Assembly: GCA_037355855.1 (NCBI GenBank)
Contig: CM074762.1
Location: 1,178,001 to 1,242,000, forward strand
DNA length: 64,000 nt
Direction: 5' to 3'
Origin: Pseudo-nitzschia pungens
Taxonomy: Eukaryota > Bacillariophyta > Bacillariophyceae > Bacillariales > Bacillariaceae
Made by a program: the position numbers and the translations under genes. The notes under the pieces were generated by a model. The model was not told the origin of the DNA, did no database searches, and was given only the letters and a program-made list of their open reading frames with translations. Shown here piece by piece: positions 28,201 through 39,576 of this stretch (positions are counted from its first letter, which is position 1; each line of letters begins with the position of its first letter).

Positions 28201-31155
28201 TTCTTGCGGTACGCGCGAAGCGCATCGTGGCTGTCGGCCGACGGAGAATGGACGAGCTTGACGGGCGACAGATCGGGGTGCTGTTTCTGCTGCCGCTGCT
28301 GCTGTTTCCGGTGCTGCGACCGAAACGGGTTGGGGTGCTGCAGCGCGCCGAGCGAGTCGTGCTCCTCGTCGTCAAACCCGGTTCCCGTTCCCGATTCGCC
28401 GTCGCCGTCGCAATTGCCGTCTTCCGGGACGCCCCGGAATTTGTGGAGCAATCCGCTCACGGTTTCCGAGACGTGCGAGGCTCCCAGGCCCACGAATTCG
28501 GGCGACAGGAGCGCCCGGCCCTTGTTGGTTTGGTTCTCGGCAATCGTGTTGAGGTTGGAGGTGAGGTTGCCGAGGCTGGTCCGTCCCCGGTTCCACAACC
28601 CCGAGAGATTGGAGGCGCGCGAGGTCTCCGACACCGTGTCGGAATCCATGGTTCCCTTCGATTCGATCGGGGGGATCGACGAGACGGGACCGCCGGAAGA
28701 CTGCCGAACGTGTGGCTGCTGCTGTTGTGGCTGTTGCTGTTGTTGTTGTTGCTGGTCGCGCTCCCGTTGTTGCTGCCACCGCTCTTGCTGCTGCTGCTGC
28801 TCGCCCCGCAACCGGGCAAAGAATTCCGTCACGTTCGTGCCCGTCGATTCGCGGCCGTCCCCTTCTCCCTCCTCCCGGAACTGTTCGAAGATGCGCGGAT
28901 CGATGTGGGACGAGAATTCGTGGAAGATCTCCGACGTGGGACTGGGTTGGCCGCTTCCCACCGGGGATCGGCGGTGCTGTTGCTGCTGCTGCTCCAGGAA
29001 TTGCCTCGAGAGCCGATCCACATTGGTCCGGGACACGGCGGAGAGATGATCCGCCCGGTCCGGGGTCTTTTTTTCGTCGTCCTCCGATCCCACGAAATTG
29101 CTCCCCCTGAGTTTCATTCTCGGCGTCTGCTTCGGTTCGAGCGATTCCCGGAGCTTTCGGATCCGGTTGCCGCCGCCGCTGCCCGGCGCGTCGGTGTCGC
29201 CACCGGATTCCAGCGCGAGCGCCATCTCCCGGGTTTTGCCGCTGTTGAGAGCGTCCTCTCGCCGTTGCTCGTTCGGACCGTCCAGGGATTCCCGGAGCCT
29301 CATGGTGGGGGGCGGCGAGACCGACTCTTTCGCGGCATCGTATTCTGTCGTGGCTGCTCCCGCGTATTCCAATTGGAATCGTTCCGAGAGTTTCCTCCGG
29401 GGCAGCGGTGTGTAGGTATCCTCGTCGCCGTCGTCATCGCCGTTGTCGTTGTTGCCGTGTTTGTCTCGGTCCTCTTCCGCGGTGGATCCCTCGAGAGCAA
29501 AATCGCGCAGCCTCATTCGCGGAACGTACCGGGACTTTCCCTTTCGTTTTCGGTGGTTCGATCCGCCGGCGGACGAAAGTGCCCCGGAAAAGGGGGTGCC
29601 GGTTCGGAGCGTCATGGTCGGGGTTCCCTTGTTCGGGGTGATTCCCTCGATGGAGTCGGCCATTTGCCGTATCCGGCTCGGCTTGGCGGTTTCGCTGCTC
29701 CTGGGCGCCTCGATGGATTCGGCCATGGCCCGGGTCCGGCTCTTTCCCCCCGAATGCGTGCTAATGCTAATGCTAATGCTCTGCGCGCCGTCCAGCAGCA
29801 AGAGCTGCTCCTCCCGTTCCTTTTCGTGCTGCCGCTTTTCTTTCTCGATGAGTTTCTGCTGCACGTAGGCCATGAGCCGCAGAAACTTTTGCGGCCCCGG
29901 TTGTCGCATGGAGAGCGTCGCGCACGAGTCACTCCCGTCGTCGTCGCCATTATTGTTGCCATTATTGTGGCCGTTCGCGTCGGCCCTCTCGTGCTCGGCC
30001 GAGTGGAGCGGGGGCAACCCGTCCAAATCGTGGAAATAAAAGGTGCTGCTCCCCCGCTTGGAGTGCTTGGCCGGCAAGTGGGTAAGCCAGGTCGCTCCCC
30101 GATCCATGGAATGGTCCTTTTGGTTCTGCTGGTAGTACTCGTAGGACAGCAGGAGCGCCGCCGATCGGTCCGACCGGGAGGATTTCTTCTTCATCCCGCT
30201 GGTCCGGTACCGATAGAAATCGACCAGGGCCGACGACGCGTCCACGTGGGCCTGGGACCGCTTCCACCGCTTGGAGGGGACGGCGACGGAGGCGAGGGCC
30301 GGCTTTTGGGAGGTCTGGATGTTGCGCATCATGGCGTGGCAGGCGGCCTGGAACCGCTGGTAGCTCTCGTCGGCGGCCGCGGATCCGGAACCCGATCCGG
30401 AACCGTTTCGGTTTCCGCCGCCGCCTCGCTCGGAAGCGCGCTGCCTCCGTTTCCGGCGGTGCCGCCGGGGTTTGGGCCGGGTCAGGAACACCTCGTTCAG
30501 GGCGTCTTTTTCCTCGGGCTCTAGATCCGTGTAATACTCCTGGTGGTCCACGTCCAGGGCATCGTCGAGAGCCCGGCGTTCGTAGTTGTTGCGTTGCTCC
30601 TCGTCGTTGGCATCGTGTCCTTCTCCGTAGTCATTGTCGTCGTCGTCATCATTTTCGTAGTCATCCTCGTAGTCGTCGTCCTCGTAGTCGTCCAGAAAGC
30701 AGCCCCGATACCCGTGGGCCGCAATCTCCCGCTTCCGCCGGCGATACTGCCGCTTGGAATGCCTCAGCAGAGCCCGGCGTCCGACGGAAATCTTGGGACG
30801 ACGCAGTCCGAACGGCGCGGAGTTCGAGATCGCTCGTGTCCGTTCTTCCGCTGCAGTCGCTCGCTCGGCTCTGGTTGTCGGTGTCGTTGTCATTGTCGTT
30901 GTCGATCTCGTTCTTGTCGGCCGGTGCTCCTCTCAAAGCCAGACTCGGACTGGTGCTCTTTCTCGGACTCCGCAACACCGTGACTTCCAGCGGGGTCTGG
31001 TGGAGTCGATCGATCCGGTGCTTCACGGCCTGGGCCCGTCGCTTGTGGTGAAACTGGGCGTAGCGCAGCTGGGCCTCGGTCGGTTTGACGATCGTGTGAT
31101 TGGACGGGTCTCGATCCCCGGAGGAAGCCGCGGACTTTGTCGGGGCAACGGTCAT
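25298..31155 (-). CDS. Large ankyrin-repeat protein with C-terminal pseudokinase domain
   Basis: The last intron is clear: exon 26892-(30893 or beyond) joins 25298-26755 over a 136-bp GTAAGTTCG...TGCAG intron in phase 0, giving CQDATAAM-SILKIVPETAL inside an ankyrin repeat. From 30893 the protein has about 1819 residues. A further 5' exon starting at ATG 31155 (MTVAPTKSAASS, QLRYAQFHHKRRAQ) is likely, but its join near 30.9 kb is unresolved. The order is a basic region (RRPKISVGRRALLRH), an acidic DDYEDD tract, long Gln/Ser-rich disorder, ankyrin repeats at about 1095-1380 (DGNVPLHLAAAASNIEMIQM, DGNLPLHVASE), then a kinase-like fold at about 1560-1800. The catalytic loop reads HGNVCLE instead of HRDLKxxN and no DFG is seen, so catalysis is doubtful. 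A scaffold or signalling role is inferred. Confidence 0.7.
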
Positions 31156-32608
31156 GTTGTCTCTGTCTCTGTCTCTCTCTGTCTGTCTGTTTCTCTGTGT
31201 GTGTCTCTGTCTCTCTCTTTCTCGCGTTCAAATCCAAGGGACTCGGCTCGGGTTCGATTCTTTCCCGTCCTGTCCTGCCCTGTCCTGTCCTGTCCTGCCC
31301 TTTTCTATCCTTTTGTATTCTATTTCGTTCTATTCTATTCTGTTCTGTTCTGTTCTGCTCTGCTCTATTCTATTCTTTCTCGCAAGAATCTTGTCGAGGT
31401 TTGTTCGCTTCGAACTGTCGGTAGACGCAATCGAAAAGTCCACTCCTTCTGTGCTACTAACGGATGTTGTCGCGTGTGCCGGTGATCCAATTCATTCATT
31501 CATTCATTCATTCATTCATTCATTCAATCCAAACGAACGAACGTTCTCTGCGGATTTTTTTTTGACTGGATGCGGCAGCAATCACGGCTTCCGGATGCGT
31601 GCCTTCCGTTGTTGTTCGTTGTCCCGGTCCGTCGGCGAGATGGGTACGGCACGGCACTATTGTTGTCAGTGGTACTACTCGTACTCGTGTTCGAAGTATT
31701 TGCGGTATTTTTATTTATTACGAAGCAAGGTTGCCTTACTCGCGAGGATCACAGGCGAGTTGCGGAGGTGCTCCAAGTGAAGGCATGGGAGGGGACAAAT
31801 AAGTTGCTTACCTGGAATCAATCATCATCATGTTCACAATTCATCCATCCGCAATGGGGAGCAGGAACAACAAACCAGTACTACCAGTACACGTAACTGT
31901 ACACGTACACGTACACGTACACGTACACGTATACGTACGCGTACACAGCGCGCTTCGGACAATCCCATTCCTGGCCCGCGCCGGTCGAGCCATCGTAACT
32001 TACCGTTCGGTACGCGGCGCACGGGCCCAAATAAAAAATCATCATCATTGGCCGCGCTTCGGCAGCCACGACTGGATTTGGAGTCCGTAGAATTGCGTGC
32101 ATTCCATACGGTTACCGGGATCGTGCGGGGATGCTATGCGTGACTAAAAAAGGATCGTGTGACACCGCGGCGGTCACAAAATTTCGGAGCCGAGCGAGAT
32201 ATCGGGGTCCTCGGCGGGGCGGATGGATTCTTCCTTGGTTTGGTACTACTACTTGTAGTACGGTAGTACCGGTGATTGTAGCAGTGTGTGCTGCGATGTG
32301 ATGTGATGGAATGTTGTGTCATGTTATGTCACATAATGTTGCGTTATGTTGCGTTATGTTATGTTCTGTTGTGTTCTGTTCGGTGATGCAATCTCCAGTG
32401 ATGCACAAATTTGGATGGATTGATTCGGTGTGACGAGTAGTACTACGACTTACGGAACGATAGTAGTACTACTAGACTTGTTGGAGTCATGCCCGCAAGG
32501 ATTCATTCATTCATTCAATCAATCAATCATTATCCATTCCCTCATTCCTGCTGCTCGCAATCGTCGCTTCGACCGCCGTCGACTGCGGAAACAAGGATCT
32601 CCCAAACA
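31156..32608. other. Divergent intergenic region with long pyrimidine-rich and other simple repeats
   Basis: Just upstream of the ATG at 31155 is a pyrimidine-rich tract (31156-31380) of CTGTCTCT, CCTGTCCTG and TTCTATTCTG units. Then come an ATTC tetranucleotide run (31489-31525), a GTACAC run (31893-31945), GTTATGTT-type repeats (32310-32380) and an ATTCATTC run (32500-32530). No gene is supported. The tracts lie where the 5' leaders of the flanking genes should be. Confidence 0.6.
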
Positions 32609-32699
32609 ATGGGACAGTGCCCGTCGCGGTGCCTCGCGCCAAACCCGGAGTCGGACGGTCGTTGTTGGTGGATCGGCGAGCATCCGGTGTTTGCGACAT

Positions 32700-32756
<57 letters not shown>

Positions 32757-34476
32757 ACGATCGGACGCTTTCCGCACCAGTCTTTCACCGGCACCGGTGG
32801 GCCGTGACCGAGCAATGGCAATGGCAATGGCAACGCGAACGACGAGACCGAATCCCGCCGCAACACCTCGTTCCGGGGACGACGGACGCTCGTCCTTCGA
32901 GAGTCCGCCAAAAATCGCGGACCGATATCGACACGACGCGCGATACTACTACTAGTGCTCTTACTACTACTACTACTAATGATGATGATGATGACGATGC
33001 CCGGTGGAACAAGGTCCTCCTCCAAATCCCGAGAGAGCACCGGGAACGACTCGTCGATGCCTGCCGCGGGTCGCTGCCGCCCTCCATGGACCCCGCGGAC
33101 GGACTGGCGCTGGTATCCGTCCTGGCGACCGTGGGCCTTCTCTCCCTGCTGGGAGAGATGGTCGACATCTCGAAACACTCCCGCTGCACCGCGCCCGGTT
33201 GGTCGTACGGACTGAGCCACAGCGGCGGCAGCGGCGGCAGCCACACCAACCACAGCAACACCAATTGCAACACCAACACCAACGCCGACACCGACAAACA
33301 TCGTTCGCCGGGCCGCATCGAGCGATTGAGCCTCGGGGGGAGCCGGTATTACTTCGACGGGGACCGCGACGAAGATCCCTTCGACCTTCCACCGGGAATT
33401 GCCCACCTGGATCGATTGCGCGAACTCATCGTGGTCAACTGTCGGTCGCTCCCAAAGAGTCTCCGCGCGCTGCCCGTCCTGGAAAAACTCATGTGGATAC
33501 GGTGCGACCTCGGGAACGGGAACCGGAACGGTTCCATCCGCGCCGACACCAACCATGCCCCGGGGAACGACGACGTCGAGCCCGAGCACCACCGGCTCGA
33601 ACTCCGTTCCGTCGCCACGATCGCCATCGTCGAGTGCTCGTCGGTCGGATCCCGGGACTGGTTCGCGTGGATGGCAACGAGCCTCCCCAACCTGAGGTGC
33701 CTCCAGTGCGGGTGCTTGCGGGTCCGCGAGACGGACGCGCTGCTGCGGGCGCTGCGGCTGGCATCGTCGGAGGGCGGCGGCGGCGGCCGCGAGCGGTTCC
33801 GGGAGGGGCTGCGAGCCCTGGTGCTGGACGCGTGCCAGCTGACCGACGGGCACCTCGAACGGCTCCTGCTGGAGGTCTTGCCGGGCTTTCCGAACGTGAC
33901 CCATCTCCGTCTCTCCCGCAACCAAATCCGCAGCTGGAAGGGCGTTGCGAGCGAGCTCGAAGCAACGAGAAGCACTCCTAAAGCAGCGAACGCGAACGCG
34001 AACGCGAAGCACGCGCGGTGTCGCTCCGGGAGATTTCGCTGCCGGACAATCCCTGCCTGGACCGCCTCCGAGACGATCCGAGCGAAACCGCGGCGTTGGC
34101 AACGGTGTTGAAAGCCCTGGACACCATCGGTCGTCTCGGAGGAGCTCGTTCCATCGGGGAGTTTGGTCCGGACGTGGAATACGCGCTGAGAATCAATCGC
34201 GCGGGAAAGAGGCTCCTCGAACCCAACGATCGCGACGACGACGACGACGACCGCGCTCGCGTGTTCCCGCTCTCGGCGTGGCCCCTGCTCCTGGAACGAG
34301 CGGTGGATGCAACCGCAACCGAAACGGCAACCGCAACTCAAACGGCGACGGCGTCGCTGGGAGTCGACGTCCGTCGTTCGGAAGCATCCCATTGGAAAGA
34401 CGAAAGGGCGAACGCCACGGGGGTCTATTATTTGTTGCGCAACGCGCCGTTCGTGTTGCTGGGCACGCGGCCGTAG
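32609..34476 (+). CDS. Leucine-rich-repeat-like protein with a frame change
   Basis: I start at ATG 32609 (MGQCPSRCLAP); a start at 32489 adds only low-complexity residues. A CAGCAA repeat (32700-32757) is read here as alternating Thr-Ala. A conserved helix (DARWNKVLLQIPREHRERLV) and a hydrophobic segment (GLALVSVLATVGLLSLLGEM) follow. Then come LRR-type strands: RIERLSLGGSRYYF, LDRLRELIVVNCRSLP, LPVLEKLMWIRC, NLRCLQCGCLRV, GLRALVLDACQLT and NVTHLRLSRNQIRSW. The next strand (VSLREISLPDNPCLDRL) lies in another frame from about 34018 to the stop at 34476, so one base is missing or extra between 33987 and 34018. No in-phase intron was found. The family resembles diatom LRR proteins of unknown role. 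Confidence 0.6.
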
Positions 34477-35227
34477 GGTTGCATCCATCCGCGGACTCGA
34501 TTCATTCCGATTGATTCCTGCGCGTGGCGCGGTTCGGACCGGGCCCTCTCCGTGCGGCAGTGCCGGATGCGGACCACGACCGTTTTGCAAAAGGGATTCG
34601 AGACCGCGAAGACGGCGGATTCGCTCCGCAACGGGTCCCGTGCATAGTTGTGGAAGGAAGTAAGGCATCCCAGTCCACCGTTCTGCCGCAGATTGGATGA
34701 TTCATTCCGGAGGCTAGTTCTAGTTTCCAGTGCTGTTAAAGTTTGGCCGCGTATTGTACAAGTCGGCGACGCTTGTTTGTGGAAAATGTATATTGCAGGC
34801 ATTTGTTTTCACATGAATCAATATCTTCTACTACTATTACTGTATTTTCTGTATATTATATTATTATGACAATTCTATGATATATCTATGGGCACGTTGC
34901 TGACTTTTGAATTGAGTATCTACGCCAACTGTCGTTTGCGTTCTTTCTCTTGTTGTTGTTGTCATAAACGAGCACCAATTTTTTCTGTTTTTGTATGATG
35001 ACAACTCTTGAAAAAAAGGCATCTTGTTTTTTTTTATGAATTGTGTACAGGGAGTTCTGAAGCACGAGTATTCAGAGATTGCTCGCGCTAGTTTCCATAT
35101 GGATTCGTGGGTCGGTTTTCCCACAGGCCATTCCTTTTGCAATGCCGGTAAGTTCGTCCTCCTTGTTGGGATCGCATCCCTCTTCGAAATTGGACGGGAC
35201 AGGACATTGTGTCGCATTGCTCGTCCC
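34477..35227. other. No supported gene
   Basis: 3' flanks of two convergent genes, AT-rich from about 34770 to 35030. A short frame in phase with, and downstream of, the gene ending at 35228 is open to about 35075 (discussed in findings). Confidence 0.4.
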
Positions 35228-35992
35228 TTACCCGATTTGGTATCGGAGGTAGTGTCTCAAGAGGGCCACAGAGGCCGGAATACTCCCGTCCAATCGGGCC
35301 TGAAAGATCTCGTACAACTCGCTCTCCAGACAAAAGACGGTGTAGACCGGGGGTTTGGATCCAAAGACGGCCTTGAGGTTTTGGTTGTTGACGATAGACC
35401 TGGAAGTTCCTCCCTGGGCTCCCAGCGGGCTTGCATCGACTCGGCCCTTGTTCTGGTGCCGGAGAATGGACTCAATAGTGGTTCGGGAACATACATCGTC
35501 GTCGTCGTCGTCATCGTCGTCGCTTTCTTCCAGGTCCTGGTTCAGGATAACTTTTTTGTGGATGCGACGCCGGTGGGCGATCCAAACGTCCCGGCAGTCC
35601 TCCACGCGAGGATCATAGTCCTTGGTGCGACGAATCCCGCGCGCGTTGGGATGGTAGCAGCCGCAGGCAATGTCCTCCATGGGCTCCCCGGAGATCACGT
35701 CCCGAACCACCAGGTGGAGCAGGATGCGACCCGAGGATCCGCGGTTGCCAATCAAAGCGTTGAGCTTGTAGTCGCCCTGCACCCTGTGGCGGCCCAGGTA
35801 TGACCAGGACCGGGGTTGCTTGCGGAACGAACCTAGCGGCGGGCCCACGGGATCCTGGCCGTCCCACCAGTTGGCCGGAAAGCGGACGTGCTGGCTGCAC
35901 AAGGATTGCCACAGGATCCCAGCTTTGAGCGCGTGACGGAACGCGGGATCCTTCAGAAGCTTGTCGTGTTCTGGCGAGCGCGGAGAGACCAT
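35228..35992 (-). CDS. Unrecognised conserved-looking protein
   Basis: From ATG 35992 the frame gives 254 residues: MVSPRSPEHDKLLKDPAFRH, then a Trp/Arg-rich region (FPANWWDGQDPVGPP, SWSYLGRHRVQGDYKLNAL), a stretch that looks like a beta domain (GRILLHLVVRDVISGEP, ACGCYHPNARGIRRT), an eleven-Asp acidic run, and a C-terminal part with VYTVFCLESELYEIFQARLD. I do not recognise the family and find no signal peptide or membrane segment. An upstream frame (ATG 36110, MCSSGSADLYSPYSLPKSQ) also looks coding and may be its true N-terminus after a frame change or tiny intron near 36,050. The stop TAA is part of GGGTAAGG, so a donor site here is possible. Confidence 0.55.
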   Translation of the reverse strand: MVSPRSPEHDKLLKDPAFRHALKAGILWQSLCSQHVRFPANWWDGQDPVGPPLGSFRKQPRSWSYLGRHRVQGDYKLNALIGNRGSSGRILLHLVVRDVISGEPMEDIACGCYHPNARGIRRTKDYDPRVEDCRDVWIAHRRRIHKKVILNQDLEESDDDDDDDDDVCSRTTIESILRHQNKGRVDASPLGAQGGTSRSIVNNQNLKAVFGSKPPVYTVFCLESELYEIFQARLDGSIPASVALLRHYLRYQIG

Positions 35993-36126
35993 CTTCTCAA
36001 AGGGGGCAGCGGCTGCCGTCACACGAAGGGTCTCCGGTCCCTCCGGGACGCTTCTGCGACTTCGGCAGCGAGTAGGGAGAATAGAGGTCCGCGCTGCCGG
36101 ACGAGCACATAGTGCGCTGTTTTTCC

Positions 36127-37180
36127 TCAATGGTAGCTCAGAATGGAATCGAGGTTTTCCTCTTCCTCTTTCAGTTTCGTGAGAAAGTCGAGCGTGCTCG
36201 TCTCCTTGCTCTTGCCCGTGTTCCGGCTAAGGTTGGAACCCAACGTCAGACCTCCGCAGGTCAACCCAGGTAATGAGCGTATTGGGCAAGTACCCGGTGC
36301 CGGTCGAAGACGAGGCCAGGGAGCTGTCTTCCATTTCCGAAACGCGCTGGACCAGGCAGCCATAGCTTCCACTGCTCCTGCTCCCGCCGCTCTTCGGTTT
36401 GGGATTGGAGTTCGTTGCGTTGGAAGGTTCTGATTTCTTCGGAATGGGAGTTCGAGAATGGGGCGAAGGTTTGGAGCACGGGGATTTGTACTTATCGATA
36501 ATGGAATTCGCAAACTGAAGGATTTCCACCGTGTCCGCATCGTCCTCTTCGTTGTCCTCCTCCAAGGTATTGTTGTGGTTACCATTCCTGTGGTGAACCG
36601 CGCGATTCTCACCCGTATTCTTTGAGGTCTCGTTATCCGTCTGGCCCTCCTCCTTGCTGTCCTTGCTGTCGGTTCTCCACGGATCCCAGTCGTCTCTGTC
36701 AATCTTCGTCCCGGGCAGGTCGTTGTTGGCAAACTGATCGCTGCCGTGGCGCTTGTACAAAGCGTCCCCGTGGTATTGGTCGTTGTATCGTGGCACGTTC
36801 CCCGCAGCGTCTGCGCTCAGCTGCCGCTTGATGATCTCGGCTCCCATCAGGATGCTGCTGTTCGACACGTTGGTGGGAATCTCTCCGGATTTCCCGCGGC
36901 GATGGGAACGGGAAAAGGGAGAGGCATGGCGGCGATAGTTGTTGTTTTTGTTGTTGTTTTTGTTATTTTTGCTAAAGCTGCTCAGCGCAGAAAATCTCTC
37001 GTGCATTCGCTGCGAAGAGGAAAACAGAGGAGGGGATTGCGGGTTTTCCTCGTGGGAGCTGCTGGTCGAGATGGATCCCGATGGCGAGCCAATCATGTCC
37101 GGGAGGTGTTCCTCCTCGCTGTATCTGCGCGTGTGGCTCGATGGATAATGGTGGTAAGAATGGGGATTGCTGCTCGCCAT
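36127..37180 (-). CDS. Unrecognised low-complexity protein, two exons
   Basis: Complement of the join 36127-36226 and 36294-37180, 328 residues. The 67-bp intron runs GTACTTGCCC to CAACCTTAG, and the phases fit. I start at ATG 37180 (MASSNPHSYHHYPSSHTRRY), because the longer frame runs through a GATTCGGTTC repeat in the leader. The protein is Ser/Asn/His-rich, with an NNKNNNKNNN run, DRDDWDPWRTDSKDSKEE, a possible short helix (DADTVEILQFANSIIDKY), Ser-Gly stretches and a charged end (LDFLTKLKEEEENLDSIL). It looks mostly disordered. No family is recognised. The next gene on the same strand begins within 17-135 bp of its stop, unusually close, so the two could be one gene with a missed splice. 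Confidence 0.55.
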
Positions 37181-39576
37181 CGTTGCGTTGCGTGGCCTCT
37201 GGTTCCTTCTGCGACGGCTTTGATTTGATGATTCGGTTCGATTCGATGATTCGGTTCGATTCGATGATTCGATTCTTCGATAGAATTCACTTCGATTTGG
37301 TATAATGGACGTGGGACAAATCAAAGTGATTGTGGCATCGATGGAACAAGCAGACACGGGCTGTTTCGAATCGATGATGAACGGTCCCACGAAAAAGTAT
37401 CAACTGATTTTTTCTTGTGTGTGTGGATAAACACACAGCTTTGTGTGTGTTAGCATTCAGAAGGTGCTGTACAATGATGGTGATTGAGAAGGATCGTTGT
37501 CCTGCATGAATTCATCACTTCGAATTTCGAATATTCTTGATCGCAGTAATTAAGGTTACCGTACGAAGTGTATGCTTTTCTGATCAATTGGAGTGACAAT
37601 TATCACACGTAATTACGGCAGTGAAAACGGAAAAAAAGCCGACCAAATCACAGCGTTTGGAGGAACCGCGCAGTTCCATCCAACGAAATCGCGAAAATTT
37701 TGCCGATCGGTAAACCGTGATTGCAGAAGTGCGTTGAAAACACGTTACCAAGCCAATGTGAGAATCAGAGGCTGTCAGTATGCACGCATAAGTCTTGCTC
37801 GGTAGATAAGCCCCTTTCTAAGCACGAATAAAGTTCGTCACTCCAACGGAAGCGCGGGTCGACATGAACTATGTAGTATTTTTGGGCTCGACTCGACTCG
37901 ATGCATTCCGTCGTCTCTTTTGCAGGACCGGACCGACACGACACAGCTGTTTTTGGTCCATGTGTGATACTGTACAACCGAAACTCACTGACGAAAACGG
38001 ACACGATTTGGTCGGAGCAGTTGTAAACCGACACACCGGAAGTTGAAGAATGTGGAATTGATAACGAACTACGAACAAAGAAACTTCCCTTTGGGCATGC
38101 CATCAAAATCAACGAACCTCCCCGAGGTTATATGTGTGAAAGAAAACGAACAACGAACGGTTTCGTTAAGCAACGGACGTGATCCGGTTGAAAACGTCAG
38201 CACGGAGATGCTACGGAGTGTCATCAAATGAATGGATGGGGGTGGAGTACCGTATGGGGCGCGTAGGGTGGAGTGGATTGGATTGGAGTGGAGTGGATTG
38301 GAGTGGAGTGGAGTGGAGTGGAGTGGAGTGGAGTGCACTACGTCCCGCTCGCGACTGACTCACTCAGTCCCCCGAGAACCCCGGGTCAGCACGATTGATG
38401 GGCTCCGAGTTCGAAGGACGACTCGACTCGACTCGACTCGACTCGACTCACTCCCCTGCCAAACAGACAAGCAGCACGACGCAAGATCCATCAATCAACC
38501 ACTCACGGAACATGCCTCGTGGAGTCTTCCGTACGGTAGATTGATTCGAAGGCGACGGAAGAGGTGGATTGACGTTCCGAAAAAGTTGTGGAGCCCCCCT
38601 CTTCTTGGATTGGAGTGCCACCACTCCGAAAAAAATAGCAAGGATGACCGGGACTCTCCAAACAAGTGTTCCGAGGGAGGTGGCATACCTCGGATTCAGC
38701 ATTCCTGCTACTAGTAGTACTATGCTGAGGATGATCCTGTTTGCTGGTACTATTGTCCTGTATTCCAGGTGCTCGAGTAGAACATTCTGGTGGTGCTTCT
38801 CTTGCAAGTGATATCATTTCCTCTACTTGTTGTACTACTGGTACGAGTACCAACACCAGCAGTATGTTTTGTGGTGATAGTACTAGTACTACTAATAGTA
38901 AAGGAGGAGATTCAGGACAATTCGTCATGCTGCTGCCTCAGCATGGTGGTTGCACCAGCCACATCTTGAACGAAGTCTTCTTTGCTACACTACCCATAGT
39001 AGTAATGGCAGAATTTCAACCCCAAACTCATTCCCAATTACCAGGAGGTATTAGTTGGAAGTATGCTTTGACATGCACCGTACTTCTTGTTTGGTAACCT
39101 TGTTACTTCGTACTTGGAATGAATCAATCATCGTTCGAGGAAGCTGGGAGACTGATGTGAATGGTATTGTTTACGAGTATATGTCGACAAAGAGACACTA
39201 GTTCTGTCTTGATTTCCATAGGAAACTCACTCTCATCCCAGACGAAACAACAAATCAGAACTTTCGATTTGCAGTCCAGAAAAAAACATGCCGTAAGTCT
39301 TACTTCGTACCAAACTCCTAACTCGTAACTCGTCATTTACCATTGCTCGTACTTGTACCGTAACCTTATCCTAGTCCTCGAAAGGGAGTTTCACGATGGA
39401 ATTAGGAACTGCGAATGCACGTCCCAGTAAGGTAAGGTTACCGCAATTGCCTTCCACCATGAAAAATTACTTGTAATGGTATTGATTGAATTGCACGCTC
39501 CATAGCTGTTGATGGGCAGTGAAATAAGCAAAAGAACTTCCACCACTACAGAGACAAAGCTGTTCTCGTTGAAACG
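37181..39576. other. Intergenic with several simple-sequence tracts
   Basis: No gene is supported. Tracts seen: GATTCGGTTCGATTC units (37215-37285), a GGAGT pentanucleotide array (38274-38336), a GACTC array (38418-38450), AGTACT-type tracts (38700-38730, 38820-38905) and several GTAAGGTTACC motifs (37549-37560, 39092-39110, 39424-39440). Many small open frames here lack any domain or composition evidence. Confidence 0.5.

Noticed and set aside
27399..30524. Plus-strand open frame of 1041 codons
   Set aside because: It is the antisense shadow of the ankyrin pseudokinase exon, and its composition (Leu/Arg/Val-rich, no domain) follows from that.
33944..33986. A 40- or 43-bp intron explaining the LRR frame change
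   Set aside because: GT at 33944 with AG at 33983 or 33986 does not give the reading phase needed for VSLREISLPDN.
37215..37285. B-box-like GGTTCGATTC repeats as tRNA or SINE
   Set aside because: They are a simple GATTCGGTTC microsatellite in the 5' leader of a coding gene.
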